From Streptomyces sp. OR43 (GTDB taxonomy: Bacteria > Actinomycetota > Actinomycetes > Streptomycetales > Streptomycetaceae), in contig NZ_RDBK01000008.1 in assembly GCF_008042275.1 (NCBI RefSeq), forward strand, positions 725,688 to 789,687: 64,000 bases of DNA, in the 5' to 3' direction. This document shows, piece after piece, positions 40,770 through 50,543 of the stretch (position 1 is its first letter; each line of letters opens with the position of its first letter). Below the pieces are notes generated by a model. That model ran no database searches. It had not been told where the DNA came from and saw only the letters and a program-made list of their open reading frames with translations. Both the position numbers and the translations under genes were made by a program.

Positions 40770-40855
40770 CCGGTCCCGCCCCACCGGGGCCGGCCCAGAC
40801 CGGCCCCGCCACCGACGCCACCCTCCCGCTGCCTGAACGACGAGAGTCCGCCGCC

Positions 40856-43800
40856 ATGTACGAGCTGTCCCGGGTCCGCCTCTACTCCATCGGGCCTGCC
40901 GGTGCACGCTACGCCGACACCGTGCTCGACCTGCGCGGCGTGGGTGAGCCCGTGCCCCACCCCGCGCCGGCACAGGCGGAGTTCTTCGAGGACGAACCGG
41001 TCGGCCCGCCGCGCCGGCCCGCCCCCGCCGGGGTGCTCTTCCTGGAGAACGGCGGCGGCAAGTCCGTCCTGCTGAAGCTGATCTTCTCGGTGATGTTGCC
41101 GGGCCACCGCAACACCCTGGGCGGCGCCAGCTCGGGCGTCCTGCGCAAGTTCCTGCTCGCGGAGGACTGCGGACACGTCGCACTGGAATGGCAGCACACG
41201 CTGACCGGTGAGTGCGTGGTCGTCGGCAAGGTCAGCGAATGGCGGGGGCGCCAGGTCTCCAACGACCCCAGGAAGTTCGCCGAGGCCTGGTACTCCTTCC
41301 GCCCCGGCCCCGGACTCAGCCTCGACTCGCTGCCCGTCGCCGAGGCCACCTCGGTCGGCCGCCCCGCCGAGGGCGTCTCCGGAGCGCGCGGCAGGCGCCG
41401 CACGATGAAGGGCTTCCGCGACGCGCTCACCGAGGCGGGCAAGTTCTACCAGCACCTGGACGTGCACTGGGAAGAGATCCACGACCGCTGGAACGAGCAC
41501 CTCGGCGAGCTGGGACTGGACCCCGAACTCTTCCGCTACCAGCGCGAGATGAACGCCGACGAGGGCGAGGCGGCCGGCCTCTTCGCGGTGAAGAAGGATT
41601 CCGACTTCACCGACCTGCTGCTGCGCGCCGTCACCGACACCCGCGACACCGACGGACTCGCCGACCTCGTCAGCGGCTTCGGCAACAAGCTGGGCCGCCG
41701 TGCCGAGCTCACCGCTGAGCGCGACTTCACCGCAGGCTCCGTCGACCTGCTCGGCCGCATCGTGGAGGCCGCCGAAGCACGGGCCAGGAGCCGCGACATC
41801 CATGCCGGTGCCGAGCGCCGCACCCGCACCCTGGCCCGCCGGCTCTCCGCCCGCGCCGGTCTGGAGCGCGGCCGGACCGGGGAGCTCGCCCAGCAGGTCA
41901 CCGGCGCCGCCCACACCGTCACCGGCGCCGAGGAGACCCGCAGCCGCAGCGCCCTGATCGCCGCCGAACTCGCCTACCGGCACGCCTCCCTGGCGCTCAC
42001 CGCAGCCGAGAAGAGCGCCGCCTCCCAGCGCCGCGAACTCGGGGACGCCCGCACCCTGCACGCCGCCTGGCAGGCCGCCGAGGCCGTGCTCCGCCACCGC
42101 GCCGCCGCGGACCGCTCCGCCCGCGTGGCCGTCGCCATCCGTGAGGCCGAGCGCGATGCCGCACCGGCCCTTGCCGCCCGGGCCACCGCCGCCGCCGATC
42201 TCGTACGGGCCCTGCACACCGCCGCCGAAGCGGGCGAGAACGTGGCCAACGAGGAGGAGGAGCGCTCCGACACCCTCCAGACCGCCGGCGAGGCCGCCCA
42301 CCGGGACGCCACCACCGCCGCCACCGAGGCCCAGCGCGCCCGCAGCGAGGCCGGCCATCTGCGCCAGCGCCTCGCCGAGGTGGAGCAGGAGACCGCCGAG
42401 GCCATCCGGGCGGGCTGGCTCGATGACACCGCACCCAACGCGGACCCGGCCCGCGCCGCGCTCGCCGCGAACGACGCCGAACACTCGGCGGTGGCCGCCT
42501 GGGACACCGCTCGCGACGCGGCCGCGGCCGCGTCGGACCGGTCCCGGCAGGCCGCCGCCGACGAGAGCCGGGCCGAACTCGCCGCCGCCCGCGCCGCCGA
42601 CGGCGCACGCGCCGCGGAGCAGGCCTACGAGGCCGAGCTCAGGGCCGCCGAGTCCCTCGCGGCCGAACACCGCCTCGCCGAGCTCCTGGGCCTGCCCACC
42701 GTCGGCGGCCTTCCCCGGCCCCGGCAGGGTGCGCCGGGTACACAGGACGGTGCCGAGGGCCGGAAGCACGACGGGGGCCACGAGCCCGGGGCCGCCGCGG
42801 ACGGGGCCGAACAAGCAGGCCACGGCGCCGGCACCGCGCAGCGCGAGCCCGCCGAACGGTCGCTCACCGCCGACGAGTTCGACCGCAACGCGGAGGAGCT
42901 GCGGGACCTCCTCGACCAAGGCGTGGCCGCGGCCGAGCGACGCCTGTTCGAGCTGCGCACCGCGGCCGCCGACGACTCCCGCATCCTGGGCGCGCTCGGC
43001 GACGGCGGACTGCTGCCGCCGGGACCCGATGTGCTCGCCACCGTCGAGTACCTCGGCGAACACGGCATTCCCGCCCTGCCCGGCTGGCGCTACCTCGCCC
43101 AGGCCGTCGACCCCGCCGATCACGCCGCCGTGCTCGCGGCGCGTCCCGAGCTCGTCGACGGCGTCGTCATCACGGACCCGGACGCGCACGCCCGCGCCCG
43201 TGAGGTGCTCGGCGCCGCCGCCCTGCTGCCGCGCTCCGCCGTGGCCGTGGGCACCGCGGCCGCGCTCCTCGCGCCCGTGCCGGACCCCGCCGCCGGATCC
43301 GCCGCGGGCGCCGACGGGGTCTTCCTCGTCCCGCCGAACCCGGCGATGCACGACGAGCACGCCGCCGACGAGGAACGGCAGGCGCTCAGGAGCCGTACCG
43401 CGGCCCGCGACGAGGACATCCGCACGCTGGCGGCCCGCCTCACCGGGGACCGCTCGCTCGCCGCCCGGATCGGCTCCTGGCGCGCGGACTGTCCGCCCGG
43501 CATGCTCACCGAACTCGCGGAAGCCGCCCGCACCGCCCGTGCGTCCGCCGCGACGGCCGAGGCCGCTCTCGCCGAGGCCCGTACCGTGCGGGCCGAGGCC
43601 GACGAGGCGGCGGCGGACGCCTCCCGCGTCCGCGACGAACGCCAGGAGGCCGCCCAGCGCGCCCGCCGCGCGGCCGACGCACTCGCCGGACTCGCCTTCC
43701 GGCTCCGCGAACGGGCGGGCTGGCAGGTGAAGCTGCGCGAACTGGTCGACGAGGCGGCGGAGTCCGAGGCCCGTGCCACCGTCTGCCTCGAACGGGCCCG

Positions 43801-45655
43801 TGCCGCCGACGAGGACCGCAGGGCCGCCCAGCGCGCGGCCGACGACGCCCGACGCACCGCCCGCGCCCTGCGCGCCGAACGGGCCGAGATCGCCGGCGCC
43901 CCCGAACACCTCCCCGAGCCGGTGCCGGACGCCCCGCGGCACACCCTGCCCGCCCTGCGCGAGGCCTACCGAGCCGCGTCCCAGCTGTACGAGAAGGTCG
44001 GCGTCGGCGCCGACCTGCGCGCCGAGCAGGCACGCGCGGAGAGCGACGAGAGCGCCGCCCTCGCCGAACTCGACCGGCTGACCAACAAGGTCCGCACCCG
44101 GGCCGCGCAGCTCCTGGAAAGCACGGACGGCGCCGACGGGCCCTCCCGGCAAGCCGCGGCGGCCCGCGCCGAATCCCTGGTCCAGCTCCTGGAGACGCGC
44201 GCCTCCGCCGCCAGCGAGCAGCTCGGCCGGCTGCGCGGCGAGGCCGAGCGGCTGGCCCCGGCGGACGGCGAGAGCCTGCACACCGAGCTCCCCGGCGATC
44301 GGGTTCCCGCCGACGCCGAACAGGCGCAGGCGCTGCTGCGTACCGCGTCGGCCGAGCTCGCCGCCGCGACCGCCGCCCTGGACACCGCCCGCGCCGCCCA
44401 CGCCGAGCTCCTCCACGCCCATCGCACCGCAGAGGACTCGGCAGGCGGCTTCGACGAGACCGCGGCCCTGCTGCGCGACCTCCTGCGGGACCACGGCGCC
44501 GAAGAGGACCCCGAGACCCCCGAGCCGTACCCCGGCAGCCTGGAGGAGGCCCGGCAGTCCGCGGCCGAGGCCCGCCGTTCACTGCGCGGCTGCGCCACCG
44601 ACCTCTCCACCGCCGAAGCAGCGGTACGGGAGGCGAGCGACGTACTCGTCCGGCACGCCAACGCCACCCGCTACGAACAGGTCCGCACCCCGGCCCGCCA
44701 GCAGATCCGCGAACTCCCGGCCGCGGCCCTGCCCGAACACGCCCAGAAGTGGGCGACGGCGTTCGCACCCCGGCTGCGGGTCCTCACCGACGAACTGGCC
44801 CAGCTGGAGCGCAACCGCGACTCCATCGTCGACCGGCTGCGCGGCCTGGTGGACTCCGCGCTGACCACGCTCCGCTCCGCCCAGCGGCTCTCCCGGCTCC
44901 CCGAGGGCCTGGGCGAGTGGTCCGGCCAGGAGTTCCTCCGCATCCGCTTCGAGGAACCCGGCCAGGCCACGCTCACCGAACGGCTCGGCGACGTCATCGA
45001 CGAGGCCACCAAGGCGGCGCTGAAGAAGAACTCCGACCTGCGACGCGACGGGATGTCCCTGCTCCTGCGCGGCGTGCAGGCGGCGCTGGAGCCGCGTGGC
45101 ATCGCCGTCGAGATCCTCAAGCCGGACGCGGTGCTGCGCGCCGAGCGAGTGCCGGTCGGACAGATGGGCGACGTCTTCTCCGGCGGTCAGCTGCTCACCG
45201 CCGCCATCGCCCTCTACTGCACGATGGCCGCCCTGCGCAGCAACGACCGGGGCCGCGACCGGCACCAGCACCGCCATGCCGGGACGCTGTTCCTCGACAA
45301 CCCCATCGGCCGCGCCAACGCCACGTATCTGCTGGAGCTCCAGCGTGCGGTCTCGGACGCGCTGGGCGTCCAGCTGCTCTACACCACGGGCCTTTTCGAC
45401 ACGACGGCGCTGGCCGAATTCCCCCTGGTGATCAGGTTGCGCAATGACGCCGACCTGAGGGCCGGACTGAAGTACATCAGCGTCGAGGAGCACTTGCGTC
45501 CCGGACTGCCCCAGCAGGACCCGGGCACCGAGACCGTGCACGGAGAGATCACCGCGACCCGCATGTTCAAGCGGTCCGCACCGGCGCCGGACGTACCGGC
45601 GGCCCGGACCGAGAGCAAACCCCGCACCACGGCGAACCTCGACACCACCCCGTAG
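40856..45655 (+). CDS. Giant SMC-like coiled-coil ATPase (MukB/JetC-like)
   Basis: The 1599-aa protein has an ABC-type ATPase split between both ends: Walker A FLENGGGKSVLL (lysine 69) and the C-terminal signature FSGGQ (1441-1445) with Walker B TLFLDNP (Asp1481). Long Ala/Glu/Arg-rich coiled coils (about 260-610 and 840-1350) flank a globular hinge-like region (about 680-830). Two residues are unusual: Leu63 stands where Walker A normally begins with Gly, and Asn1482 where the catalytic Glu follows the Asp. It would load onto and compact or extrude DNA. No JetD follows. Confidence 0.85.
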   Translation: MYELSRVRLYSIGPAGARYADTVLDLRGVGEPVPHPAPAQAEFFEDEPVGPPRRPAPAGVLFLENGGGKSVLLKLIFSVMLPGHRNTLGGASSGVLRKFLLAEDCGHVALEWQHTLTGECVVVGKVSEWRGRQVSNDPRKFAEAWYSFRPGPGLSLDSLPVAEATSVGRPAEGVSGARGRRRTMKGFRDALTEAGKFYQHLDVHWEEIHDRWNEHLGELGLDPELFRYQREMNADEGEAAGLFAVKKDSDFTDLLLRAVTDTRDTDGLADLVSGFGNKLGRRAELTAERDFTAGSVDLLGRIVEAAEARARSRDIHAGAERRTRTLARRLSARAGLERGRTGELAQQVTGAAHTVTGAEETRSRSALIAAELAYRHASLALTAAEKSAASQRRELGDARTLHAAWQAAEAVLRHRAAADRSARVAVAIREAERDAAPALAARATAAADLVRALHTAAEAGENVANEEEERSDTLQTAGEAAHRDATTAATEAQRARSEAGHLRQRLAEVEQETAEAIRAGWLDDTAPNADPARAALAANDAEHSAVAAWDTARDAAAAASDRSRQAAADESRAELAAARAADGARAAEQAYEAELRAAESLAAEHRLAELLGLPTVGGLPRPRQGAPGTQDGAEGRKHDGGHEPGAAADGAEQAGHGAGTAQREPAERSLTADEFDRNAEELRDLLDQGVAAAERRLFELRTAAADDSRILGALGDGGLLPPGPDVLATVEYLGEHGIPALPGWRYLAQAVDPADHAAVLAARPELVDGVVITDPDAHARAREVLGAAALLPRSAVAVGTAAALLAPVPDPAAGSAAGADGVFLVPPNPAMHDEHAADEERQALRSRTAARDEDIRTLAARLTGDRSLAARIGSWRADCPPGMLTELAEAARTARASAATAEAALAEARTVRAEADEAAADASRVRDERQEAAQRARRAADALAGLAFRLRERAGWQVKLRELVDEAAESEARATVCLERARAADEDRRAAQRAADDARRTARALRAERAEIAGAPEHLPEPVPDAPRHTLPALREAYRAASQLYEKVGVGADLRAEQARAESDESAALAELDRLTNKVRTRAAQLLESTDGADGPSRQAAAARAESLVQLLETRASAASEQLGRLRGEAERLAPADGESLHTELPGDRVPADAEQAQALLRTASAELAAATAALDTARAAHAELLHAHRTAEDSAGGFDETAALLRDLLRDHGAEEDPETPEPYPGSLEEARQSAAEARRSLRGCATDLSTAEAAVREASDVLVRHANATRYEQVRTPARQQIRELPAAALPEHAQKWATAFAPRLRVLTDELAQLERNRDSIVDRLRGLVDSALTTLRSAQRLSRLPEGLGEWSGQEFLRIRFEEPGQATLTERLGDVIDEATKAALKKNSDLRRDGMSLLLRGVQAALEPRGIAVEILKPDAVLRAERVPVGQMGDVFSGGQLLTAAIALYCTMAALRSNDRGRDRHQHRHAGTLFLDNPIGRANATYLLELQRAVSDALGVQLLYTTGLFDTTALAEFPLVIRLRNDADLRAGLKYISVEEHLRPGLPQQDPGTETVHGEITATRMFKRSAPAPDVPAARTESKPRTTANLDTTP

Positions 45656-45675
45656 GGCGAAGCCCGTCACAGCAC

Positions 45676-45877
45676 CGCAGCGGGGAGGGCCTTGTCATGG
45701 TCGGCCCCGCAGACGGGAGGGGGCGTGGCACGACGGGTCAGTCCCGCAGCCGGTGTGGGCCTTGTCATGGGTCGGCCCCGCAGACGGAAAGGGCGTGGCA
45801 CGACGGGTCAGTCCCGCAGCCGGTATGGGCGTGTCACGCGTCGGTCCGCGGACGGAAGGAGCCGGGCGCGGGTCAGG
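45676..45877. repeat. About 70-bp tandem repeat, 2.8 copies
   Basis: Units begin CGCAGC at 45676, 45745 and 45815. The first two (69 and 70 bp) are nearly identical, sharing GGGCCTTGTCATGG, GTCGGCCCCGCAGACGG and GGGCGTGGCACGACGGGTCAGTCC; the third is diverged and cut short. They fill the space between the SMC-like gene and the convergent membrane protein gene. Confidence 0.85.
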
Positions 45878-46364
45878 CCCGGGAAAGGCGGCCCGCGTCG
45901 CGTCGTCGTATCCGTGCCGCGTCCCGCTCGGCGGTCCGCGCCGCCCGTCTGGCCCTGCGCCGCTCGCGGCGCAGCCGCCGGGCCGAACTACTGGGCACCG
46001 ACACCACGCCGTTGCGCTGATTCCACACCTGCCGGGTGACCCACACGTCCAGGACCGACCAGGTCGCGACCACCGTGCTTCCCACGCTGCTCAGCACCAT
46101 CGGGAAGGCCAGCCACGAACCGGTCAGCGAGGCCAGGAACGCGACCATCGCCTGGATCAGGGTCAGCGACGTGATGATGACGGCCCGCACGGCGGCCCTG
46201 CGCACAGGATCCGGCATGCGCCGGCGTGCGGCCGGCTCCTCGACCCAGAGCGGCTGCCGCGGTACCTCCGGCCCGCCCCGCGGCGCCGAAGCCGCGGTGA
46301 CCGCCTCCTTCGCCGTCCGGGCCGGTGGCACCTCCACCGCACCGTGACGCTCCTGCGTGTCCAA
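45873..46364 (-). CDS. Hypothetical protein with two membrane helices
   Basis: Up to 163 aa. The first in-frame start is TTG 46364 (GGGGAG about 10 nt upstream); GTG ten codons later with CAGGAG is an alternative. A hydrophilic N-terminus, two membrane helices (about 62-108) and a very basic tail ([22 protein letters not shown]) that could bind DNA, RNA or lipid. Function unknown. Confidence 0.65.
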   Translation of the reverse strand: MDTQERHGAVEVPPARTAKEAVTAASAPRGGPEVPRQPLWVEEPAARRRMPDPVRRAAVRAVIITSLTLIQAMVAFLASLTGSWLAFPMVLSSVGSTVVATWSVLDVWVTRQVWNQRNGVVSVPSSSARRLRRERRRARRAARTAERDAARIRRRDAGRLSRA

Positions 46365-46767
46365 CGACTTTCAACTCCCCACCGCTGTCCGACTTCAGGG
46401 TTGCTGCCCCGCATGCACCCTTTCTACGCGGACGGACCGTCCCGTCCTGCCCCAGGGCACTCCTGCAGCTCTCCTGCCCCCGTACAGACAGACGAGTGCC
46501 GGACGGTGAAGATTCCCACGGATCGGCACGGAACGAAGAGTTCCAGCCAACCGACAGGGGGAGGAATATGCCGCTCTGATCGGCGCCTTCTGTCGCATTC
46601 GCGAATTTCATCTCCCGGAATACCCGGACAACTCATGGTCAACTCCCTGCAAGGCGGCCGAAAATCGTCCGGACGCGCCTTCGAGTTGTCTGTGTGTCGG
46701 TAGTAGGCTCGCGCCGTTTGTTGACGGAACACCATCCCCGCCCTGCGGGGCCGAGCTGGGGGAGGCC
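46365..46767. other. 403-nt divergent promoter region
   Basis: No gene is seen. TAGGCT (46704-46709) is a fair -10 with TCGAGT 17 nt upstream, about 60 nt before cvnA. The rest has no feature I can name. Confidence 0.4.
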
Positions 46768-49671
46768 ATGCGCTTTCGCGGAAAGTCCATCCGCAGGAAG
46801 ATCGTGGCGTTGCTTCTGGTGCCGCTCGTCTCCCTCACCGCACTCTGGGGCTTCGCCACCTATCTGACCGGACGCGAGGCCGGCGAACTGCTGAGCGCCA
46901 GCACCGTCGTGGAGAAGGTCGGCCATCCCCTGGAGGACACCGTCCGGGCCGTGCAGAACGAGCGCCGCCAGACGCTCGTCTTCCTCGCCGACCCGAGGGC
47001 CTCCGACGCGCTTCCGGTGCTGCGCACACAGCGCGCGGTCACCGACCGGGTCGTGGAGCGCGTGACCTCGAGTGCGCAGCAGAAGGACATCCGCGACGCA
47101 CTGCGCCCGGACGCCGAGACCCAGCTCAGCTCGATCCTCGGAGCGGTCGACGAACTCGACGCACTCCGCGACTCCGTCGACCGGCGCACCATCGGCCGGG
47201 CCAGGGCGATGGACTACTACAACCGCCTCATCGACCCCTGCTACCGCTTCCTGACCGGACTCCACACGATGGAGAACGTGTCCATGGACAAACAGGTCCG
47301 GGCGCTGGCAGGTGTCTCGCGCGCCCGCGAGATGCTCTCCAGGGAAGACGCGCTGGTCGCCTCCGGACTCCTGGCACGGCGGTTCACCGCCCCCGAACTC
47401 CGCCAGATCTCCGACCTCGCGGCCAACCGGGAACTGCTGTACGAGATCAACCTCCAGGTCCTGCCCGCGTCCGAGCGGCGGCGCGTCGAGCAGTACTGGT
47501 CGGGCCCCGACAGCGAACCGCTGCGCACCGCCGAGAACAAACTCATCGCGCAGGGCCCCACCCGCGACTCCCGCGCCGTGGACGCCGCCCGCTGGCAGGA
47601 GGTCGCGCCGCCGGTCCTGGACCGGCTGGCCAACGACTCGACCGAGATGAACAACCGCTTCCAGGACCGGGGCAAGCCCGCCGGCTACGGCGTCCTGATC
47701 AAGGCGGGCGTCGCCGGCGTGCTCGGGTTCCTGGCCCTGCTCGTCTCCGTCTTCGTGTCCGTACGCATCGGCCGCGAGCTCGTCCGCGACCTCTCCCGGC
47801 TCCGCAAGGACGCCCACGAGGTCTCCGGTGTGCGGCTGCCGAGCGTGATGCGCCGCCTCGCCGCGGGCGAGCACATCGACGTCGAGACCGAGTCCCCGCA
47901 CCTCAGTTACGAACGGGACGAGATCGGCCAGGTCGGGCAGGCGCTCAACACGTTGCAGCGCGCCGCGGTCGAGGCGGCCGTCAAGCAGGCGGACATGCGG
48001 CGCGGCGTCTCCGAGGTCTTCGTCAACCTCGCCCGCCGCAACCAGGTGCTGCTGCACCGCCAGCTGACGCTGCTGGACACGATGGAGCGCCGCACCGAGA
48101 ACACCGACGAACTCGCCGACCTGTTCCGCCTCGACCACCTCACCACCCGGATGCGGCGCCACGCCGAAGGGCTGGTCATCCTCTCCGGAGCCGCTCCCTC
48201 CCGGCAGTGGCGCAAGCCCATCCAGCTGATGGACGTGGTGCGGGCCGCCGTCGCCGAGGTGGAGGACTACGAACGGATCGAGGTCCGCCGCCTCCCGCGG
48301 ATCGGAGTGGGCGGCCCCGCTGTCGCCGACCTCACCCATCTGATCGCCGAACTCCTGGAGAACGCCACGGTGTTCTCGCCCCCGCACACGGCGGTCCAGG
48401 TGCACGGCGAACAGGTCGCCAACGGCTTCACCCTCGAAATCCACGACCGCGGCCTGGGGATGCCACCCGAGGTGCTCCTGGACGCCAACCTCCGGCTGGC
48501 GGAAACCCCCGAGTTCGAGCTGTCCGACACCGACCGGCTCGGCCTCTTCGTCGTCAGCCGGCTCGCCCAGCGGCAGAACGTCCGCGTCTCGCTCCAGACA
48601 TCCCCGTACGGAGGCACCACGGCCGTCGTGTTCATCCCGGCGGCGCTGCTCACCGACGCCCCCGACTCGCACGGCACCGGGTTCCGTCTCGACCGCAGGT
48701 CCGAGAAGGCGATCGCCAGCAGCAGGCCCGGCAGCGGCCCGAAGGAGAACGGCGGGCGGGGCACACCGGACCGCGGCATCGCCGCCGCCGAAGGGTCGCC
48801 GGAACGCCCGCAGGAACGGCCGGGCAGCCTCTCACCGGTTCCCAGCGGACTCATGGACCCGGCCCTGCTGAACGGCCCGGTCGAGCTCGAAGGACCGGTC
48901 GCGTCCCTGGACTTCGACCGTGACCCGCTCCTCGAAGCCGTCACCGGCCGGGGCACCGACCCCGCACTCGACGGGGTCTCCGACCTGGACGACACCGAAA
49001 GCGAACGCGGTGGCATCTTCCGCGCCCGCGAGTTCCGGCGCGAAACCGACCGCGAGCAGCACCAGCAGGCAGCCGACCGGACGTCGGAGCCGGACGGCGT
49101 ACGGGCCCTGCGCCCCGACGGCACGCGCCCGCTGCCCCGGCGCAAGCCGCCGACCCTGGTCACCGACCGCGGCGTCCGGGTCGACGAGAGCAGCCGCTCC
49201 CACCCCGTGACCGACGATCCGGAGCCCGCGCACACCTCGGCCCGGCCCCGGGCCACGGGCCCCGTCCCGCACGAGGACCGGCGCCGCTCCGCCGAACCCC
49301 GGCGGTCCACGGGCTTCCGGACGTCGGCCGGGCCCGCCGAAGCCCCGCGCCCCGCGCCTTCGGTGCCCGCGCCGCGGTCGTCGGCATCAGCCGTCCCGTC
49401 CGCGTCGTCGCCCGAGGCCGACACCGTGGGCGGCCTGCCCCGCCGGGTCCGTCAGGCCAGCCTCGCCCCGCAGCTGCGCGAGGGCACGGGCGCGGCCGGC
49501 CCGGACCGGGTGGAGAGCGTCGAGGACATCGAGCGGGACGCCGACGAGGTACGCGACCGCATGGCCTCGCTCCAGCGCGGCTGGCAGCGCGGACGCCTGC
49601 AGAACGCCGAGGACGCGACCGGCCCCGGCGATACAGCACAAGGAACCACTCCGGGAGGGGACGGTCCATGA
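46768..49671 (+). CDS. cvnA: Conservon sensor histidine kinase-like protein CvnA
   Basis: Membrane sensor of a conservon, which signals to a small GTPase in place of a response regulator. The 967-aa protein has membrane helices at about 12-31 and 308-330 enclosing a helical extracytoplasmic sensor. A HAMP-like segment, an HK-like region with RLDHLTTRMRRHAEGLVIL, and a GHKL ATPase (ELLENATVFSPP, DRGLGM) follow. A long disordered Pro/Arg-rich tail begins near 640. Its stop overlaps the ATG of cvnB. Confidence 0.93.
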   Translation: MRFRGKSIRRKIVALLLVPLVSLTALWGFATYLTGREAGELLSASTVVEKVGHPLEDTVRAVQNERRQTLVFLADPRASDALPVLRTQRAVTDRVVERVTSSAQQKDIRDALRPDAETQLSSILGAVDELDALRDSVDRRTIGRARAMDYYNRLIDPCYRFLTGLHTMENVSMDKQVRALAGVSRAREMLSREDALVASGLLARRFTAPELRQISDLAANRELLYEINLQVLPASERRRVEQYWSGPDSEPLRTAENKLIAQGPTRDSRAVDAARWQEVAPPVLDRLANDSTEMNNRFQDRGKPAGYGVLIKAGVAGVLGFLALLVSVFVSVRIGRELVRDLSRLRKDAHEVSGVRLPSVMRRLAAGEHIDVETESPHLSYERDEIGQVGQALNTLQRAAVEAAVKQADMRRGVSEVFVNLARRNQVLLHRQLTLLDTMERRTENTDELADLFRLDHLTTRMRRHAEGLVILSGAAPSRQWRKPIQLMDVVRAAVAEVEDYERIEVRRLPRIGVGGPAVADLTHLIAELLENATVFSPPHTAVQVHGEQVANGFTLEIHDRGLGMPPEVLLDANLRLAETPEFELSDTDRLGLFVVSRLAQRQNVRVSLQTSPYGGTTAVVFIPAALLTDAPDSHGTGFRLDRRSEKAIASSRPGSGPKENGGRGTPDRGIAAAEGSPERPQERPGSLSPVPSGLMDPALLNGPVELEGPVASLDFDRDPLLEAVTGRGTDPALDGVSDLDDTESERGGIFRAREFRRETDREQHQQAADRTSEPDGVRALRPDGTRPLPRRKPPTLVTDRGVRVDESSRSHPVTDDPEPAHTSARPRATGPVPHEDRRRSAEPRRSTGFRTSAGPAEAPRPAPSVPAPRSSASAVPSASSPEADTVGGLPRRVRQASLAPQLREGTGAAGPDRVESVEDIERDADEVRDRMASLQRGWQRGRLQNAEDATGPGDTAQGTTPGGDGP

Positions 49672-50111
49672 CCGCACCGAACGCCGCAGCACTCAACTCC
49701 GCACGTCAGGGGTCGGGTGAACTCAACTGGCTCCTCGACGAACTCGTTCAGCGGGTCGCCAGCATCCACAAGGCGCTGGTGCTCTCCAGCGACGGCCTCC
49801 CCACCGGCGCGTCCAAGGACCTGACCCGGGAGGACGGCGAGCACCTGGCGGCCGTCGCCTCCGGATTCCACAGCCTCGCGAAGGGCGTCGGCCGCCACTT
49901 CGACGCGGGCAGGGTCCGGCAGACCGTCGTCGAACTCGACGAGGCGTTCCTGTTTGTCACGGCGGCTGGCGACGGCAGCTGTCTCGCCGTACTGGCCGAC
50001 TCCGACTCGGACGTCGGACAGGTGGCGTACGAGATGACGCTGATGGTCAAGCGCGTGGGAGCCCACCTGGCCAACGCACCCCGGACGACCGGTCTGTCCT
50101 CCGGAGGGTGA
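49668..50111 (+). CDS. cvnB: Conservon roadblock/LC7 protein CvnB
   Basis: The 147-aa roadblock/LC7-domain protein (LNWLLDELVQRVASIHKALVLSSDGL; GDGSCLAVLADSDSDVGQVAYEM). In conservons it likely regulates the GTPase CvnD and may dimerise as MglB does. It is coupled to cvnA by ATGA, and the next gene starts directly after its TGA. Confidence 0.94.
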   Translation: MTAPNAAALNSARQGSGELNWLLDELVQRVASIHKALVLSSDGLPTGASKDLTREDGEHLAAVASGFHSLAKGVGRHFDAGRVRQTVVELDEAFLFVTAAGDGSCLAVLADSDSDVGQVAYEMTLMVKRVGAHLANAPRTTGLSSGG

Positions 50112-50543
50112 GTGGACGGGATGAGTGCCGACACCTCCCACACCCCCGGGACCTCCGGCGACCCGCAGTCCTCGCGCTGGTACGACGCCGACGCGGGGCC
50201 GGTGGTCCGCCCGTACGCGATGACCAGAGGACGCACCAGCAGCGCGTCCCGTCACCGCCTCGACCTGATCGCGATCGTCATGCCCGAACCCGCGGCCGAC
50301 GACCCCGGCAGGGACCAGATGCTCTCCCCGGAACACGTGGAGATCGTCGAACTCTGCAGTGAGATGCCCCAGTCGATCGCCGAGCTCGCCGCCGGTCTGG
50401 ACCTCCCCGTCGGGGTGGTCCGGGTCCTGGTCGGCGATCTCGTCGAGGACGAGCTGGTGCACGTAACCCGTCCCGTTCCGCCGGCCGAGCTGCCGGACGT
50501 GAACATTCTTCGCGAGGTGATCAATGGCCTTCGGGCGCTCTAG
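50112..50543 (+). CDS. cvnC: Conservon DUF742 protein CvnC
   Basis: The 143-aa DUF742 protein: WYDADAGPVVRPYAMTRGRT, then a winged-helix-like C-terminal region (SPEHVEIVELCSEMPQSIAELAAGLDLPVGVVRVLVGDL). GTG 50112 directly follows the cvnB stop; ATG 50121 is an alternative start. It overlaps cvnD by 20 nt. It may bind DNA or act as an adaptor between CvnA and the GTPase. Confidence 0.92.
   Translation: MDGMSADTSHTPGTSGDPQSSRWYDADAGPVVRPYAMTRGRTSSASRHRLDLIAIVMPEPAADDPGRDQMLSPEHVEIVELCSEMPQSIAELAAGLDLPVGVVRVLVGDLVEDELVHVTRPVPPAELPDVNILREVINGLRAL

Noticed and set aside
40607..44494. 1295-aa minus-strand frame opposite the SMC-like gene
   Set aside because: Gly/Val-rich antisense translation of high-GC codons; it has no domains and crosses two real genes.
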